Part shown: positions 18,621 to 29,789 of the stretch, piece by piece
Layout: each line of letters begins with the position of its first letter
Position numbering within the stretch: position 1 is the first letter of the stretch
Assembly: GCA_014529385.2 (NCBI GenBank)
Contig: CM043969.1
Location: forward strand, 28,662,946-28,726,945
DNA length: 64,000 nt
DNA from: Adiantum capillus-veneris
Taxonomy: Eukaryota; Streptophyta; Polypodiopsida; Polypodiales; Pteridaceae
Direction of reading: 5' to 3'
Translations under genes and position numbers: made by a program
The notes under the pieces: generated by a model
The model's input: only the letters and a program-made list of their open reading frames with translations
What the model was told of the DNA's origin: nothing
Database searches by the model: none

Positions 18621-21600
18621 GTGAAGTGCCTAGGGATCATCGAGAATGTAAAAGTTTCTGTATGTAATATAGATGCACGTGTGGACATGTATGTTATGCC
18701 AGCCAAGGGGGAGGGCTATCCCATCATCCTAGGGAGGCCTTGGCTCATTGCTGTGAATGCAGATCAAAAATGGAGACGAGGACAATTGATTCTCAAAAAG
18801 GGGCAACATGTAGTATACGATTGGCATGAAGGAAAGCAGCTCGACATCAACTATGAGACCACGGTTGATGAAGAAAGTGAAGAGAGTTTTGGCTCAAGCG
18901 ATGAGGAAGGTTCAACCACTACATCCTCATCTTTGGAGGTAATGGGAATCATCTTCAACACATCAAAAACTCCATCAATAGAGGTTGACCCAACAAAGGA
19001 GCAAACAAAGGATGACAAAGGTGACCACAAGCACTTTGAAGACTTTGAGAGGATGCTTGCAAAAGATCTTACCCCTGAGGAGAAGCGGTCCTACATCGAT
19101 ATGCTCAAGAGGTATCCCAATTTGTTTATCACTGATTACTCACAAATTAGAGGTGTGGATGTTATAGAGCATGGCATAGAATTAAAACCAGGTACTAAAC
19201 CTGTGGCTCAAAAGCTAAGGCGCCTAGGAAAAATACAACAAGAGGCACTTTTGACAGAGGTTAACCAACTCCTCAAAGCTGGTTTCATTTACCCTGTGTC
19301 TAACTCTGAGTGGGTGTCCCCAATTGTAGTAACCCCTAAAAAGAACGGAAAATGGAGGGTCTGTGTTGGCTACAAACCGCTCAATGCTGCAACAAAGAGG
19401 GATCATTTTCCTCTTCCTTTCCAAGATAAAATCTTAAACGAAGTAGCCGGCTATGAATGTTACACAGTGTGTGATGGGTATTCAGGGTATTTTCAAATCA
19501 GAATAGCAGAAGAAGATCAGTTAAAAACCACTTTCATCACACCTTGGGGTTGCTTCGCCTATAGAGTGATGCCATTTGGGTTCACAAATGCTCCTAGTAC
19601 CTTTATAAGGTTTACAACTCTTGTCTTTCAGCCCTTCTTTGGAAAGTCAATTAGGATTTTTATGGATGACTTCTGTATCTATAGTAGTCAAAGACTTCAT
19701 TGCCAAAAAGTTGAGGAGGGGCTTAGGAGGCTTCATCAATTTGGGGGACAGCTTAACCGTGAGAAGTGTCACATTGCAGAGTCACAAGTGGTATTGCTAG
19801 GTCATGTGGTTTCTTTGCAAGGAATTCAAGTGGATCCATCAAAAGTAAATGCTCTCTTGTCACTACAACCACCAACGACAACCAAGGAGCTCATGACTTT
19901 CAACCACAAAGTAAGGTACATGTCTCGTTTCATTCACCTTCTGGCGGAAGCTATTGCACCTTTGCACAAGCTAGCAAACAAACCTACATTTGAATGGAGA
20001 GAGGAACACGAATTATGCTTTACTGAAGTAAAGGGTATTCTCAACTCTCTTCCAACAATAATGCCACCAAATCCAAAGGATACATATTACATCACGCCAA
20101 GTGTAGGAATGGAGGCCATCGGTGTAGTTCTCATACAAAAAGACCCAAAAACATGCTACATGAGGCCAGTATACTTTGCAAGCAAAGTCATGACCGCTGC
20201 AGAGAAGGGCTACACCGATATGGAGAAGGTGGTATTCACAATTATGTTTGCGGTAAGAAAGTTCCGATCATATCTCTTACTTGCACCATTTGTCATTCTC
20301 ACCATGGAAAACAATTTACCATATGTTGTGCAACACATGAGCCTCTCATCTAGGATAGCCAAATGGGTTCTAGAACTTCAAGAGTTTGAATACACTTTTC
20401 TTGTGGAAGATAGCACAAGGGCAGGTCTTGCAGACATTCTCACATACAAAGTGAGAGAAAGGAAAGAGTCACCAAAGGCAGGAGACAAAGCTACACCACA
20501 AAATAATGAGGAGGAGATGGACAATGCACACATTTTGTGCTTTGATGGAGCTTACCGACGACAACACGATCAGGCAGCAGGGGGGGTTCTTATTCTAAGT
20601 CCACAAAGGGAAGTTCTTGTTAAGAAAGGTATCACCTTGGAAAATGTTCATTCTAATAATGAGGCTGAGTATGTCACCTTAAAGTTGGGGCTTGAAGAAT
20701 GCAGAAAACTTGGCATCGAAAGACTTATAATAAGAGGTGATTCCTTACTAGTTATTAGGCAAATCCAAGGGATATGGAAGTGCAAGAACCCTACTCTAGT
20801 GGAGTGGCTTAGACAGGTGAAGGCTTTGATGAAGAACTTTGAAGCTACACACGTACAACATGTTGTGAGAACCCTCAACAAGGAAGCAGATTATCTCGCT
20901 AATGAGAAACTTCAGATCATGGTGGGAGGTGTGAAGCTCTATGAACCAAAGTACCAAGGCCAAGAGGAATTGAAGGACATCATATTTTTCCTCCAAACTG
21001 GTGAGTGCCCTAAACACTTGGATAAAGTGCAAAGGCATAGGTTGGTAAAAAAGGCAACTCCTTACCAACTCATAGGAGATGATCTGTATCATAAAGGGAA
21101 AGATTTGGTGCTAAGAAGGGTGTCCTCTGTTCAAGAAATAGAGAGAATCCTCTTTTCATGCCATGATGATGTCTGTGGGGGTCAATTTTCTCATGATATT
21201 ACAAACAGGAAGATTTTGCAAGCAGGGTTTGTTTGGCCAAGTCTACACCGTGATGTCCAGCATTGGTGTAAGTCATGCAAAGGTTGTCAGATTGCTGGAA
21301 ATCGACGACTCACTTATGAACCTCGAGTTCCAATAATTTCGTATGGTCCTTTTGAGAATTGGGGTGTGGATGCAATAGGCCCCTTACCTCGCACATCTAC
21401 CGGGAAGGTCTTCATCATTGTGGGAGTAGATTACATGACACGATGGGCGGAGGCAGCAAGTACAACACGAATTACAGCCGAGGAGGTATCAAAATTTATC
21501 TTTGATCACATATGTAGTAGATTCGGCACACCATTAGAGATTTTGTCAGATCGTGGTCCAGGGTTTAGAGCAGAGCTCCTAGATAATCTTTTGACAAAGT

Positions 21601-21812
21601 TAAAAGTCAAACATTTGCATTCTACACCTTACTACCCTCAGTGCAATGGGTTGGTTGAAAAGGTGAATGGAATGATATGTAAGATCATTTCTAAGCAGGT
21701 TGCAGATCGACCAAACGACTGGGATCGTCATTTGACCGCAGCTCTATGGGCATACAGAACATCTTTCAAGGTATCCACTCAATTTACTCCTTTTCATTTG
21801 GTATATGGATAG
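18621..21812 (+). CDS. pol: Pol of Tat element E: protease end, RT, two RNase H, integrase
   Basis: The longest open frame in the window, 1063 codons; its true 5' end is the frameshift near 18553. Domains: protease end (YPIILGRPWL, about residue 35); reverse transcriptase (about 190-430) with KLRRLGKIQ, WVSPIVVTPKKNGKWRVCV, VMPFGFTNAPSTF and Ile-Phe-Met-Asp-Asp as active site; a first RNase H (about 490-600) that is degenerate (ITPSVGMEAIGVVL lacks the first Asp); and an archaeal-like RNase H (about 635-760) with CFDGAYR, NNEAEY, RGDS and LNKEADYLAN holding all four acidic residues. Integrase (about 820-1063) follows, with a CX2C-x2-C zinc segment, WGVDAIGPL, LSDRGPGF and GLVEKVNG for D,D-35-E. 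TAG 21810 cuts the integrase tail. Confidence 0.95.
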   Translation: MKCLGIIENVKVSVCNIDARVDMYVMPAKGEGYPIILGRPWLIAVNADQKWRRGQLILKKGQHVVYDWHEGKQLDINYETTVDEESEESFGSSDEEGSTTTSSSLEVMGIIFNTSKTPSIEVDPTKEQTKDDKGDHKHFEDFERMLAKDLTPEEKRSYIDMLKRYPNLFITDYSQIRGVDVIEHGIELKPGTKPVAQKLRRLGKIQQEALLTEVNQLLKAGFIYPVSNSEWVSPIVVTPKKNGKWRVCVGYKPLNAATKRDHFPLPFQDKILNEVAGYECYTVCDGYSGYFQIRIAEEDQLKTTFITPWGCFAYRVMPFGFTNAPSTFIRFTTLVFQPFFGKSIRIFMDDFCIYSSQRLHCQKVEEGLRRLHQFGGQLNREKCHIAESQVVLLGHVVSLQGIQVDPSKVNALLSLQPPTTTKELMTFNHKVRYMSRFIHLLAEAIAPLHKLANKPTFEWREEHELCFTEVKGILNSLPTIMPPNPKDTYYITPSVGMEAIGVVLIQKDPKTCYMRPVYFASKVMTAAEKGYTDMEKVVFTIMFAVRKFRSYLLLAPFVILTMENNLPYVVQHMSLSSRIAKWVLELQEFEYTFLVEDSTRAGLADILTYKVRERKESPKAGDKATPQNNEEEMDNAHILCFDGAYRRQHDQAAGGVLILSPQREVLVKKGITLENVHSNNEAEYVTLKLGLEECRKLGIERLIIRGDSLLVIRQIQGIWKCKNPTLVEWLRQVKALMKNFEATHVQHVVRTLNKEADYLANEKLQIMVGGVKLYEPKYQGQEELKDIIFFLQTGECPKHLDKVQRHRLVKKATPYQLIGDDLYHKGKDLVLRRVSSVQEIERILFSCHDDVCGGQFSHDITNRKILQAGFVWPSLHRDVQHWCKSCKGCQIAGNRRLTYEPRVPIISYGPFENWGVDAIGPLPRTSTGKVFIIVGVDYMTRWAEAASTTRITAEEVSKFIFDHICSRFGTPLEILSDRGPGFRAELLDNLLTKLKVKHLHSTPYYPQCNGLVEKVNGMICKIISKQVADRPNDWDRHLTAALWAYRTSFKVSTQFTPFHLVYG

Positions 21813-22253
21813 GAGGCACTCCTTCCTATTGAGGTGGAGATTGCAAGCCTACGCATTCTCTCATGGGGAGCAAAGAGGCCAAAAGAAGCTTTGTAGGAAA
21901 GAATTTTAGATCTTCAACGACTTGAGCTTGATAGAGAAGAGTCCATCGACTATTACATTGCCCAAGCCACAAGCCAAAGGGACAAAATCAACAAGAAGCT
22001 CAAGGGGAAAGGATTGAAGGAAGGTATGTTGGTTCTTCGCTATGATAACCGACTTGATACTCGACTTGACAAAAAGTTTTTGCAAAGATGGGAGGGACCT
22101 TTCATGATAAAAACAAAGTTTGGGAATGGTAGTTACAGATTAGCAGATTTATCAGGAAAACTCCACAAGACCAGAGTCAATGGATGGAGATTAAAGCCCT
22201 ACTTTCAACGTATCAATCCGTTGATAGGAAGTCATCTACCTACATCGTCTTAG
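21813..22253 (+). pseudogene. pol: Integrase C-terminal tail of element E
   Basis: Same frame as pol, separated by TAG codons at 21810-21812 and 21894-21896, each one base from a sense codon. It carries the expected tail: EALLPIEVEIASLRI, LVLRYDNRLDTRLDKKFLQRWEGPFMI (GPF module) and NGWRLKPYF. It ends naturally at TAG 22251. Confidence 0.88.
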
Positions 22254-22572
22254 CTCCAAATTGGCATGGCTCCCTTCGGCTTGGCAAATGCTCCACCTAT
22301 TTTTAAAGCTTTGATGTGCAAAGAAGAACCAGCCTTGGAATCTCAACATACCCAAGGCAACCCTCCCATCTTCGATTTATGGGATTAAGGTAATGAAAAG
22401 CAGGTCTAATAGAGTAAAAGAGTGTATATCACTCCTCCTTTTTTTAGAAAAATAAGAAAAAAAGAAAAAAAAGAAAAAAAAGAAAAAAAGAAAAAAAAAC
22501 GAAGAAGAAAAAAAAACTCTTTTGTTTCATCTAGGAGCATGAATGATCCTAGATGAAGGGGGAGGGCTAATA
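22254..22572 (+). other. 3' untranslated region and purine tract of element E
   Basis: About 320 bp. A short piece (22266-22313) reads like a stray reverse-transcriptase phrase (MAPFGLANAP). An A-rich/GAAAAA tract is at 22441-22517. The purine tract GATGAAGGGGGAGGG ends a few bases before the LTR. Confidence 0.75.
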
Positions 22573-24563
22573 TGAGTAGCGTTAAATGGTAACCTTGCAT
22601 TTGCACTACATTTCTACTCAAATGTATATATTTTCTATCAAAGTTTTAACCTAGTGTTCATTCTCTCTTTCCGTAATAGCCTTTTTCCATACAAACACCT
22701 TACCCTTCTTAGATCTTTATGCATTTACATCATATTTCTCTCTTCATGTTAAATGTAAATAGTAAACTTAATTCTACTCTCCTAGTTTTTTTACTGTAAA
22801 TTCTTTTAACTAATTATCTTTTCTAATTTAAATAGCTATCTGCATCCCATAATTTGTAAATAAATAATTTATGGGCACTTATCTTACCCATCGTCTCTCA
22901 AGGGTAGGGTTAACCTTGTAGGCCTTCCCTTCCCCACCACTATGTGACCCAAGTCTTGGATCATTTACTTGTGTTGGTCAAAAAATCTTAAATATAATGT
23001 ATATCCCCAATAAATCAAACTTTATTGGAGCCTACCTCATTTGTTTAAGGTGGATTCCCTTTTGAAAAAGCATGCTACACCTTGGATGCATGCTAAAGGG
23101 CCCCTACAAGGAGACTTGGTTCAAAAGGTGTTTTGGATGCATCTTGAACGCCTTATCTCATGGGTATACTTGAAGAAAACTCCAAAATCAGCTTAAACAC
23201 TTTGAGAAGGTCAACTTTGTCTTTTATAGCACCCAATTCTGAGTTACAGGCTGAAAGTTATGGTGAAAACAAGGTGCTGCGGACACTGTTACTGCAGGTC
23301 AAAGTTACAATCAGGTAAACCACAAAGGTGAAAAGTTTTCTTGACTTCTCCAACATTCTAAAATACCAATGGGGAGTTAAAAACCACTTGCATGTGGAGG
23401 GGTCGGCTCAAGATGCTTCCAGAGACACAACAAATAGGATGGGGACACTCTGCAGGAGCCACTGGAGGGACATCATGGTGGGGCCCACATACATTATCAA
23501 CCCTTATGGAGCCTCCACGACCTAAAAGGCTATTTTTAATGAAAAAATAAGTCCCTTATTTGCATAATTGAAGGAATGGTCAAAAGGGAACCTAACTATG
23601 GTTAATTACCTACCCTAGTCAAGTTTAACCTAACCCAAGGTCTTGTACAGCTATAAAAAGGCCCTTTGGCAAGCACAAAAATACACACACCTACTCCATT
23701 GCTGCAAATAAGCTCCTCTAAGGTTAGGGAATCCCTAATCTCTCTCTCCTCTTGTCTCCCTATCCATTTCCTAAGCTCGCTATCATAAGCGGCACCATAG
23801 AGAGAGCATCAATATGCTATTGCTACCATTCTCTTGCAAACATTTTTCTTACCATACTCATCCCTAAATAAGGATTATAGATTCTATATGAGAGCAAGGA
23901 TATCAAGTTCAATGATCTATCTCATGGTTTGATCAACAAATTGTTGCAATTGGGGTGTCGTCGTCACACTTTTGCTCTAAACGCATGTAAAATTGGTAAG
24001 CCTATCTTGGCAGCTTCTCATATTTTGTGCTCATTGGGTTGCTTGTTTGTTGAGAAAGTTTTTTGTGCACCATGGTGTCTATTTGCTTGGCTTCTCTCCT
24101 TATGTTGTGTGTAAGTAAGTCTTGGGGCTGCATAGATGGAGAAGAGCTCTCTATGCATGCCGCCTTATGTGTGTAAGTAGTCTCTTCTTTTGGGAAAGGA
24201 AAGCAGTTGTCAAGTATTTGTGTATTGTGGTGTTTTGAGTTTTGAGGTTTTGTGATTGCTTTTCTTAGAAGTATATGAGCACTAATATGGTGAAGGTCAA
24301 TCTTTGCATGTGAGTTTGTGCAGCATTCAAAGGGATTGCTTAAGGAGTGTGTGTTGAATGGTTGAAGGGCATTTTGTGTTGAAGCACATAAGGAAGGTGT
24401 GAGTGTGTGTGTGTGTGTGTGTGCGCGCGCGGTTTGTTTTGGTTTCCTTCTTTCTCCATAAAAGAGGGTGGTGCACCTAAGAAATATGCGTGTGTAGGGT
24501 CTCACGGAGTGGTTGTCTGGTGGGAGCCTTGAGTTGAGCCCCATCTCAAAAAATCCACTCTCA
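22573..24563 (+). repeat. 3' LTR of gypsy E
   Basis: A 1991-bp partner of 14511-16487. It differs by scattered substitutions and by an expanded (GT)n-GCGCGCG run at 24401-24432. Confidence 0.95.
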
Positions 24564-25314
24564 GCAGGTTGCAGCTTGTGCATAGTGATGTTTGTGGGCC
24601 CATGCAAATTCCTTCCTTTGGAAATTACCTTTACTTCATGAGTTTCATTGATGATTACTCCAGGCATGCATGGGTATTTCCTCTTACAGCAAGGTCCGAA
24701 GTTTTTATGTGCTTCAAACAATTTCTGGCTATGGCTAAAAATGTCTCGAAATGTACTATGGGCACCCTCCGTTCCGATTGAGGGGGGGGAGTATATGTCT
24801 CATGAATTTAATGCATTTCTGGCTAGTCGTGGGATAAAACACCAATGTGCAGGTCACTTATGGAAATGGCACGATGTATGGTCAAAAGTCAAACTTTACC
24901 GCATTCTTTTTTGCTTGAGGCCATCATGTGTGCCACTTATGTACTAAACAGGTGTCCTACAAAAGCTTTGTAGTCTATTACTCCATATAAAGCATGGCAT
25001 GATAGAAAGCCTTCTATTGGGCACATGCATGTTTTTGGTTGTTTGGCATATGCTTTGGTGCCACAAACACAACGCAAAAAATTGGATGATAAGGTTGTTA
25101 AATGTATTTTTGTTGGTTATAGTGCTGAAAGCAAAGGTTACAGGTTGTATCATTCGCAAACAAAATGTATCTTGGTCTCACAAGATGTTGTGTTTGTGGA
25201 AGATTTTGTTCAGTCCTTGATGTCATGTACTAGAGACAGTAATGTTGGCTCAAAGGACATTTATGACACTTTGTTGCCTCTTTCAATGATGAAAGTACGA
25301 GTGTAAATTCCAAT
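24564..25314 (+). pseudogene. pol: Integrase core and linker of copia B
   Basis: The catalytic core restarts in the sequence after the GCAGG duplication: LVHSDVCGPMQIPSFGN with the first Asp, FIDDYSRHAWVF, then TLRSD followed by a stop (24779-24781) where Asn-Gly-Gly-Glu-Tyr is expected. The segment holding the catalytic Glu (usually NGVVER) is scrambled near 24850-24880. The tail (HVFGCLAYALVPQTQRKKLDDK, CIFVGYSAESKGYRLY) is clear at 25025-25200. Several frames are used, so it is inactive. Confidence 0.85.
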
Positions 25315-26682
25315 GAGGCAAATGTACAGCCTATGGGGGTTTTTGAAAATAGTATTGATTAGCCTACTACTGATGCAGATGTACATGATGTACTTGATGA
25401 GGAAAGGGCTGAAAATGACCAGGCTAGAGGTATGCCAAAATGGTTGGTGCACACTTTGTGTGACAGTAAATTGGATGCACCTTTGTCTAGTCGTACTCGT
25501 TCAGGTTCTTGCCGTGCCTCTTATGCATCAGATTGGTATGCTTTGGCTGTGTCTAGCTTACATGATATTGAGGAACCTCTATCTTTTGATGAAGCACAAA
25601 ATTCATAAAATTGGATGGCTGCCATGCAATCAAAATATGATGCACTTATAGAAAATGACACATGGACTTTATGTGATTTGCCTCCTGGCAAAAAGGCCAT
25701 TGGTATGAAGTGGGTTTACAAGTTGAAATGCAAGCCGGATGGTGAGATTGATCGCTATAAGGCTCGACTTGTTGCAAAGGGTTATGCACAGCAAAAAGGC
25801 ATAGATTATGAAGAGACTTTTGCTCCCACTTGTTGTATGACTACTGTTCGTTTTCTATGTGCATTGGCAGCTCATTTTGGTTGGGATATATATTAATCTG
25901 ATATTGTTACTGCTTTCTTGAATAGTGACATTTTTTAGGAAGTCTATGTAACACAGCCTCACGGTTTTGTCAAGAAAGGACAAGAGGACAAAGTGTGTAG
26001 ATGTAAGAAGGCTTTGTATGGGTTTGAAGCGATCTCCTCATGCTTGGTATGAGAAAGTTGACACTCATTTGGTCAAACAAGGCTTTCATATAATAGTCCA
26101 AAAGAAAGCACAAGCGTGAGGGCGATGTACTTCTCATTGTTGTTCCTTATGTGGATGATTTGTTGATCATTGGTCCCAATGAGGCACATAATGTTGAATT
26201 TAAGGTTGATTTAAATGCTACTTTCAAGATGAAAGATTTGGGGTTGTTGCATCATTACTTGGGCATACAATTTAAGCAGTATGATGGTGGTATTGCCTTC
26301 TATCAGAAAAGTTACATAGAGACATTGCTATGTGAGTTTGGACTTGAGGATTGAAAACCTATTGCCAATCCCATGGAAATAGGTTTGAAGTTGAGTCTAC
26401 ATGATGCTGGTGATCTTGCTGATGTTACTCTTTACCAAACTGATGTTGGCTGCCTCATTTATGTATGCAACACGAGGCCGGATATTCAGTTTGCAATCTC
26501 ACAAGTCAGCGATTTATGCATAGCCAAGGGTCTAAGCATTGGCAGGCTATTAAGAGGATTTTCCACTACTTGAGTGGCATTTTACATCTTGGCTTGTTTT
26601 ATCCCGGGCGGGGGGGGGGGGTCATTTTCACCAAACTTACATGCTTTTTCGGACTCGGATTGGGCTGGTTGTTTTGACACGC
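25315..26682 (+). pseudogene. pol: Reverse transcriptase of copia B
   Basis: The linker 25315-25612 is degraded. Copia reverse transcriptase starts at about 25609 with [42 protein letters not shown] and YEETFAP; TAA and TAG codons follow at about 25895 and 25937. The active-site Tyr-Val-Asp-Asp (PYVDDLLIIG) is at about 26149-26180, then FKMKDLG-LHHYLGIQ, and CLIYVCNTRPDI of the connection. RNase H opens with SDSDWAGCFDT just before element F interrupts at about 26683. Confidence 0.88.
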
Positions 26683-27776
26683 TATCAGAGTGCGTGTCTC
26701 TCCAGGGTCGATCGGGAAAGCACTCAGCTTCTGGCTATAGATGGATAGGCAACCGAGGTGGAAACCAAGCAAAACAAGTCTAGATGGAGTCGTTTTAGTG
26801 TTAGCAAGAAGATGCAAAGATGAGTACAGAGCAATGCCAAAAGATGCAGAGATGAGTACAGAGCATGCCAGAAGAAAATCACGACTCGAAACACTAATAC
26901 CAGCAACAACAAAAAAACCAGCTATCAACACTCAATTGATGCTGACAATCATAAGATGCTTCTAAATAATAGATATCTGAGACCCTATTACAAATCGGTT
27001 GCATACTCCATCGTTGGTATGCCTGTTGATTTGCAAACCTATATTCAAAAATCCCCGGCCCAATGGAGGTAACCCACAATCTGCCAGATATACTTCAACT
27101 TTTTCTTCGACTCCTCTTGCTCTCACCAGGAAATTCCCAAAAAACCGTCCCCCCCAAAATTATAATCAACTGTCCCTAAAAAATGCTCCTCCCCCATTTT
27201 TATTTAACTTTTGCATGACGTGTGTAATCCTCACTTTTTCCTATTTTTCACCCCCTAGATGCAATTCTTAGCTTACCTTAAGCTTCACGACTCAATACTT
27301 GAATACTGGCACTGGTCTCAGTGGCACTAGTCTCAGTGTTACTGGTGCAATTGTACTGCTATATTGGCAGCTAACCCAGCACAAACTTGGCTCCGGTAAA
27401 ACTTCAACTACTAATAATTTGGCATCCAGTACTGGTCTCACTGGTAATAGTATCACTGGTATTGGTGCAGCTATACTGGTATCACTAGTATTGGTACCAC
27501 TGTATTGGTGCAATTGTACTAGTCTCACTGGTACTGGTACATTTGTTACTGGTATACTAGTGACTTGGCATCCGGCACTGGTCTCACTGGTATTGGTACC
27601 ACTGGTACTAATGTAGTTGTACTAGTCTCACTGGTGCTGGTGCAACTGTACTGGTACAGCTGACACTGGACTCTTGCTGACTTAACAAATGCTAACATGG
27701 TCTATAAGTTTGGCAAAATCTTGAATATGTATGCAGATTTGCATCTTTCACCCCGTGCCCGCAAAGCGGCACGACA
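26683..27776 (-). repeat. 3' LTR of gypsy F
   Basis: Pairs with 32822-33952 at very roughly 87%. It contains a degenerate hexamer minisatellite (27300-27665). The last bases on the plus side are GGCACGACA; the first have changed from TGTCAG to TATCAG. Confidence 0.85.
27300..27665. repeat. ACTGGT-type minisatellite in the F 3' LTR
   Basis: Dozens of close copies of ACTGGT/ACTAGT, with TCTC, GCAAT and TACC spacers (CACTGGTCTCAGTGGCACTA and so on). The repeat is simple in sequence but irregular in spacing. The same kind of array is in the F 5' LTR. Confidence 0.8.
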
Positions 27777-27798
27777 TCCACCCCCTCTAAATCTACAC
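27777..27798 (-). other. Purine tract of gypsy F
   Basis: On the minus strand this reads as purine-rich sequence (TTTAGAGGGGGTGGA) ending at the 3' LTR start, as expected for plus-strand priming. Confidence 0.75.
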
Positions 27799-27820
27799 AT
27801 CCTCCGGTATGTGCCAATCT

Positions 27821-28420
27821 TTAGAAGTTCTCCAAGGCGACATCATCATTAGGAGATGCACCTTCTTCATTTAAATCTCTATCTTCAGACACATTGAAGT
27901 CTCCATCTCCAATTTGAAGCTCTGCATCCCTTTTCTTATATATTTTGACACATTTTCCCACAATTGGAACCTTTAACTCTGTACCATCCATTTCACATAA
28001 CTTGTAAGTAGCAAAAGCATGTTTGACCACATAAGGGCCAAACCACCACTTAACCATTTTGTGCATAGCTTTGTACTAATTATCTAAACGGCTATGATAA
28101 ACACGAACCCAATCCCCTTCTTGAATAGCGCTCAGTCTCAGCCTGTGTCATTTGTCAAAAGCATCCTTGTTCTTTAAACGAGCATCTCTCAATTTTTCCC
28201 TTGCAATCTGTACATCCTCATTTATCCTTTCCAGTTGTTGAATCAGCAAAGCAAGTAGACCTTCTCTGCTCATCTTTGTATCCCAAAGCAATATACTCCA
28301 TGTAGCTATTGTCTCCTCAAGAGGCATAACAGATTTTTGGCCATACATCAACTCTGATGGCATGACCCCTGTGACAGTACTCTGTGTGGTACGGTCAGCC
28401 CATACAGCATAGGGTAGCAA
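27821..28420 (-). pseudogene. pol: Integrase C-terminal half of gypsy F
   Basis: Read right to left: a frame at 28420-28148 (LPYAVWADRTTQSTVTGVMPSELMYGQ) corresponds to the end of the integrase core, with W-DRTT and the ELMYG motif that precedes the tail. It is followed by a frame at 28066-27821 with KWWFGPYVVKHAF (GPY module) and an acidic end. A stop and frame change lie between them near 28080-28150. Confidence 0.8.
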
Positions 28421-28860
28421 ACGAGGCCAATCACCAGTAATTCATTTGCATGCTTTATCTGATGCTTTGATAATGGGGGAATGTACCTCTCACTTTTACC
28501 ATTTCCTTCCGGGTTATATGCCGTAGTGGGAGATAACTTAATACCTAGACGAGCAAGGAATTCTCTGGCCTCATCAGCATCAAGTTCTCCTCTATCCACA
28601 ATAATTTTTCTGACACATCCATACCTGCATATTACATCTTCGAGTAAAAACTTGGATAGTCTGCTATCCTTAATGTAAGAGCCTCTTGTAACATCTTCAA
28701 TTTTCGAATAGCCTTCGAGTGTTCTTCTTTCCAAATGATTTTTTGTCCCTTTTTGAGCAATTGGTATAACACCTCTGGAGCATGTAAAAAATGTGGTAAC
28801 CAAATTAGGTGAAAAACACACGCACCTAAAACTCTTTACACTTCTGTAATTGAATTGCAT
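28348..28860 (-). pseudogene. pol: RT thumb fused to integrase core, gypsy F
   Basis: Read on the minus strand, the thumb of reverse transcriptase (APEVLYQLLKKGQKIIW in one frame) runs straight into the integrase core: IIVDRGELDADEAREFLARLGI (second catalytic Asp) and TTAYNPEGNGKSER (catalytic Glu). RNase H and the zinc-binding N-terminus that should lie between are missing, an internal deletion of perhaps 1.5 kb. The NPEGNGKSER wording differs from the HPQTDGQ wording of the other gypsy elements here. Confidence 0.82.
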
Positions 28861-29700
28861 GTCTGTTTCATTCTTTGAATGGCATCCACTTTGACATGGC
28901 TGGGTCTTCTACCAAATGGTCCACATAAGTGCCCCACAATCAAGACTTCTTTTAACCCAAACATAGAGCCTGAGAGTGTAAGGTTGACCTCTTCAAGCCT
29001 TGATAATATCCTATCACAATCAACAATATGGTTAGCCATAAACTGTCTGCACCCCCTCTTATCTTTGGATTCATCTTTTTCACCCTCTTCACACCCTTTC
29101 ATTGGCACATCGTCAATAAAAATCATGGTAACTTGAGGAATGAATCCTTCAACACTTTATTCATCCCATTCATCATGTGAACAACTGAGTTGGTTGCACC
29201 TTGTGGCAAAGTACACATTCTTACTAATCCCAAGGGAGTATGCATGGTTGCCAGATCCCTACTTCCCATGGCCAGTTGAAACTAATCATAGCATGAATAC
29301 AAGTCCCCCATGGAATAGATGGCTCTTCCTACAAAAGCCTCTACAAAATCATCAACTATTGGACTTGTTCCCAAATATCTGATAGTTACCTTGTTTACCG
29401 ACTGCATATCCTGTATGAACCATTCTTCTTGGAAATCATAAACCGCATGTTAGAGTAAGGAGCACAAGAGGGCTCCAAAATGCCCATCTTAATCTTCTCA
29501 TTCAGCAAATCAACCAACTTAGGAAGATGAGCCTTTGGAATAGGGATAGGCTGCAAATTCCAAGGCAAGTGCGGAACAGTAAATATCACCATGGGAGCTA
29601 CAACACTAGGATCAACAAAACCGATCTCACATGGTTGGAAAGCAAAAGCCTTCCCATGCTTCTTAACATTTCTCAAAAACATTCTATTTCTTCTTGATTT
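28836..29700 (-). pseudogene. pol: Reverse transcriptase of gypsy F
   Basis: On the minus strand, 29682-29395 encodes the fingers: IPIPKAHLPKLVDLLNEKI, LEPSCAPYSNMRFMISKKNGSYRI. After a break (29390-29130) with stops, 29126-28836 has the palm with Ile-Phe-Ile-Asp-Asp at the active site, a long acidic insert, then HIVDCDRILSRLEEVNLTLS and VGHLCGPFGRRP. The insert after the Asp-Asp pair and the HLCGPFGR phrase set it apart from the chromovirus and Tat enzymes in this window. Confidence 0.85.
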
Positions 29701-29789
29701 AGAAAATTTGCATCACCAATCTTTAATTCCTGTAGAGTTACTTTAGTAAATGAGTGCCCAATGTTACCTAGATCTCGAAGGATAGGTTG

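Larger units (their letters stand above)
14511..24563 (+). mobile_element. Ty3/gypsy Tat-lineage element E
   Basis: A 10.05-kb complete gypsy element with LTRs of about 2 kb (14511-16487 and 22573-24563) and an exact 5-bp target-site duplication GCAGG. The LTR ends are TGAG...CTCA. The polyprotein has gag, protease, reverse transcriptase, RNase H, a second archaeal-like RNase H, then integrase, the order known for the plant Tat group (Ogre/Retand relatives). The primer-binding site is not of the Met type. The LTRs differ at about 25-30 of 1977 positions by eye, and the coding part has few breaks. It sits in the integrase gene of copia B. Confidence 0.94.

Noticed and set aside
22441-22517. 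A-rich tract as a poly-A tail of a processed pseudogene or LINE
   Set aside because: It sits inside the 3' untranslated region of E, upstream of the purine tract and LTR; no reverse-transcribed gene precedes it.
24002-24721. 239-codon minus-strand frame
   Set aside because: It lies antisense across the E 3' LTR and runs into the copia B integrase; the part inside the LTR also appears at 15940-16383. No motif; a by-product of low stop density.
26678-26682. CACGC as target duplication of F
   Set aside because: The bases after the right LTR (33953-33957) are ACAAC and do not match.
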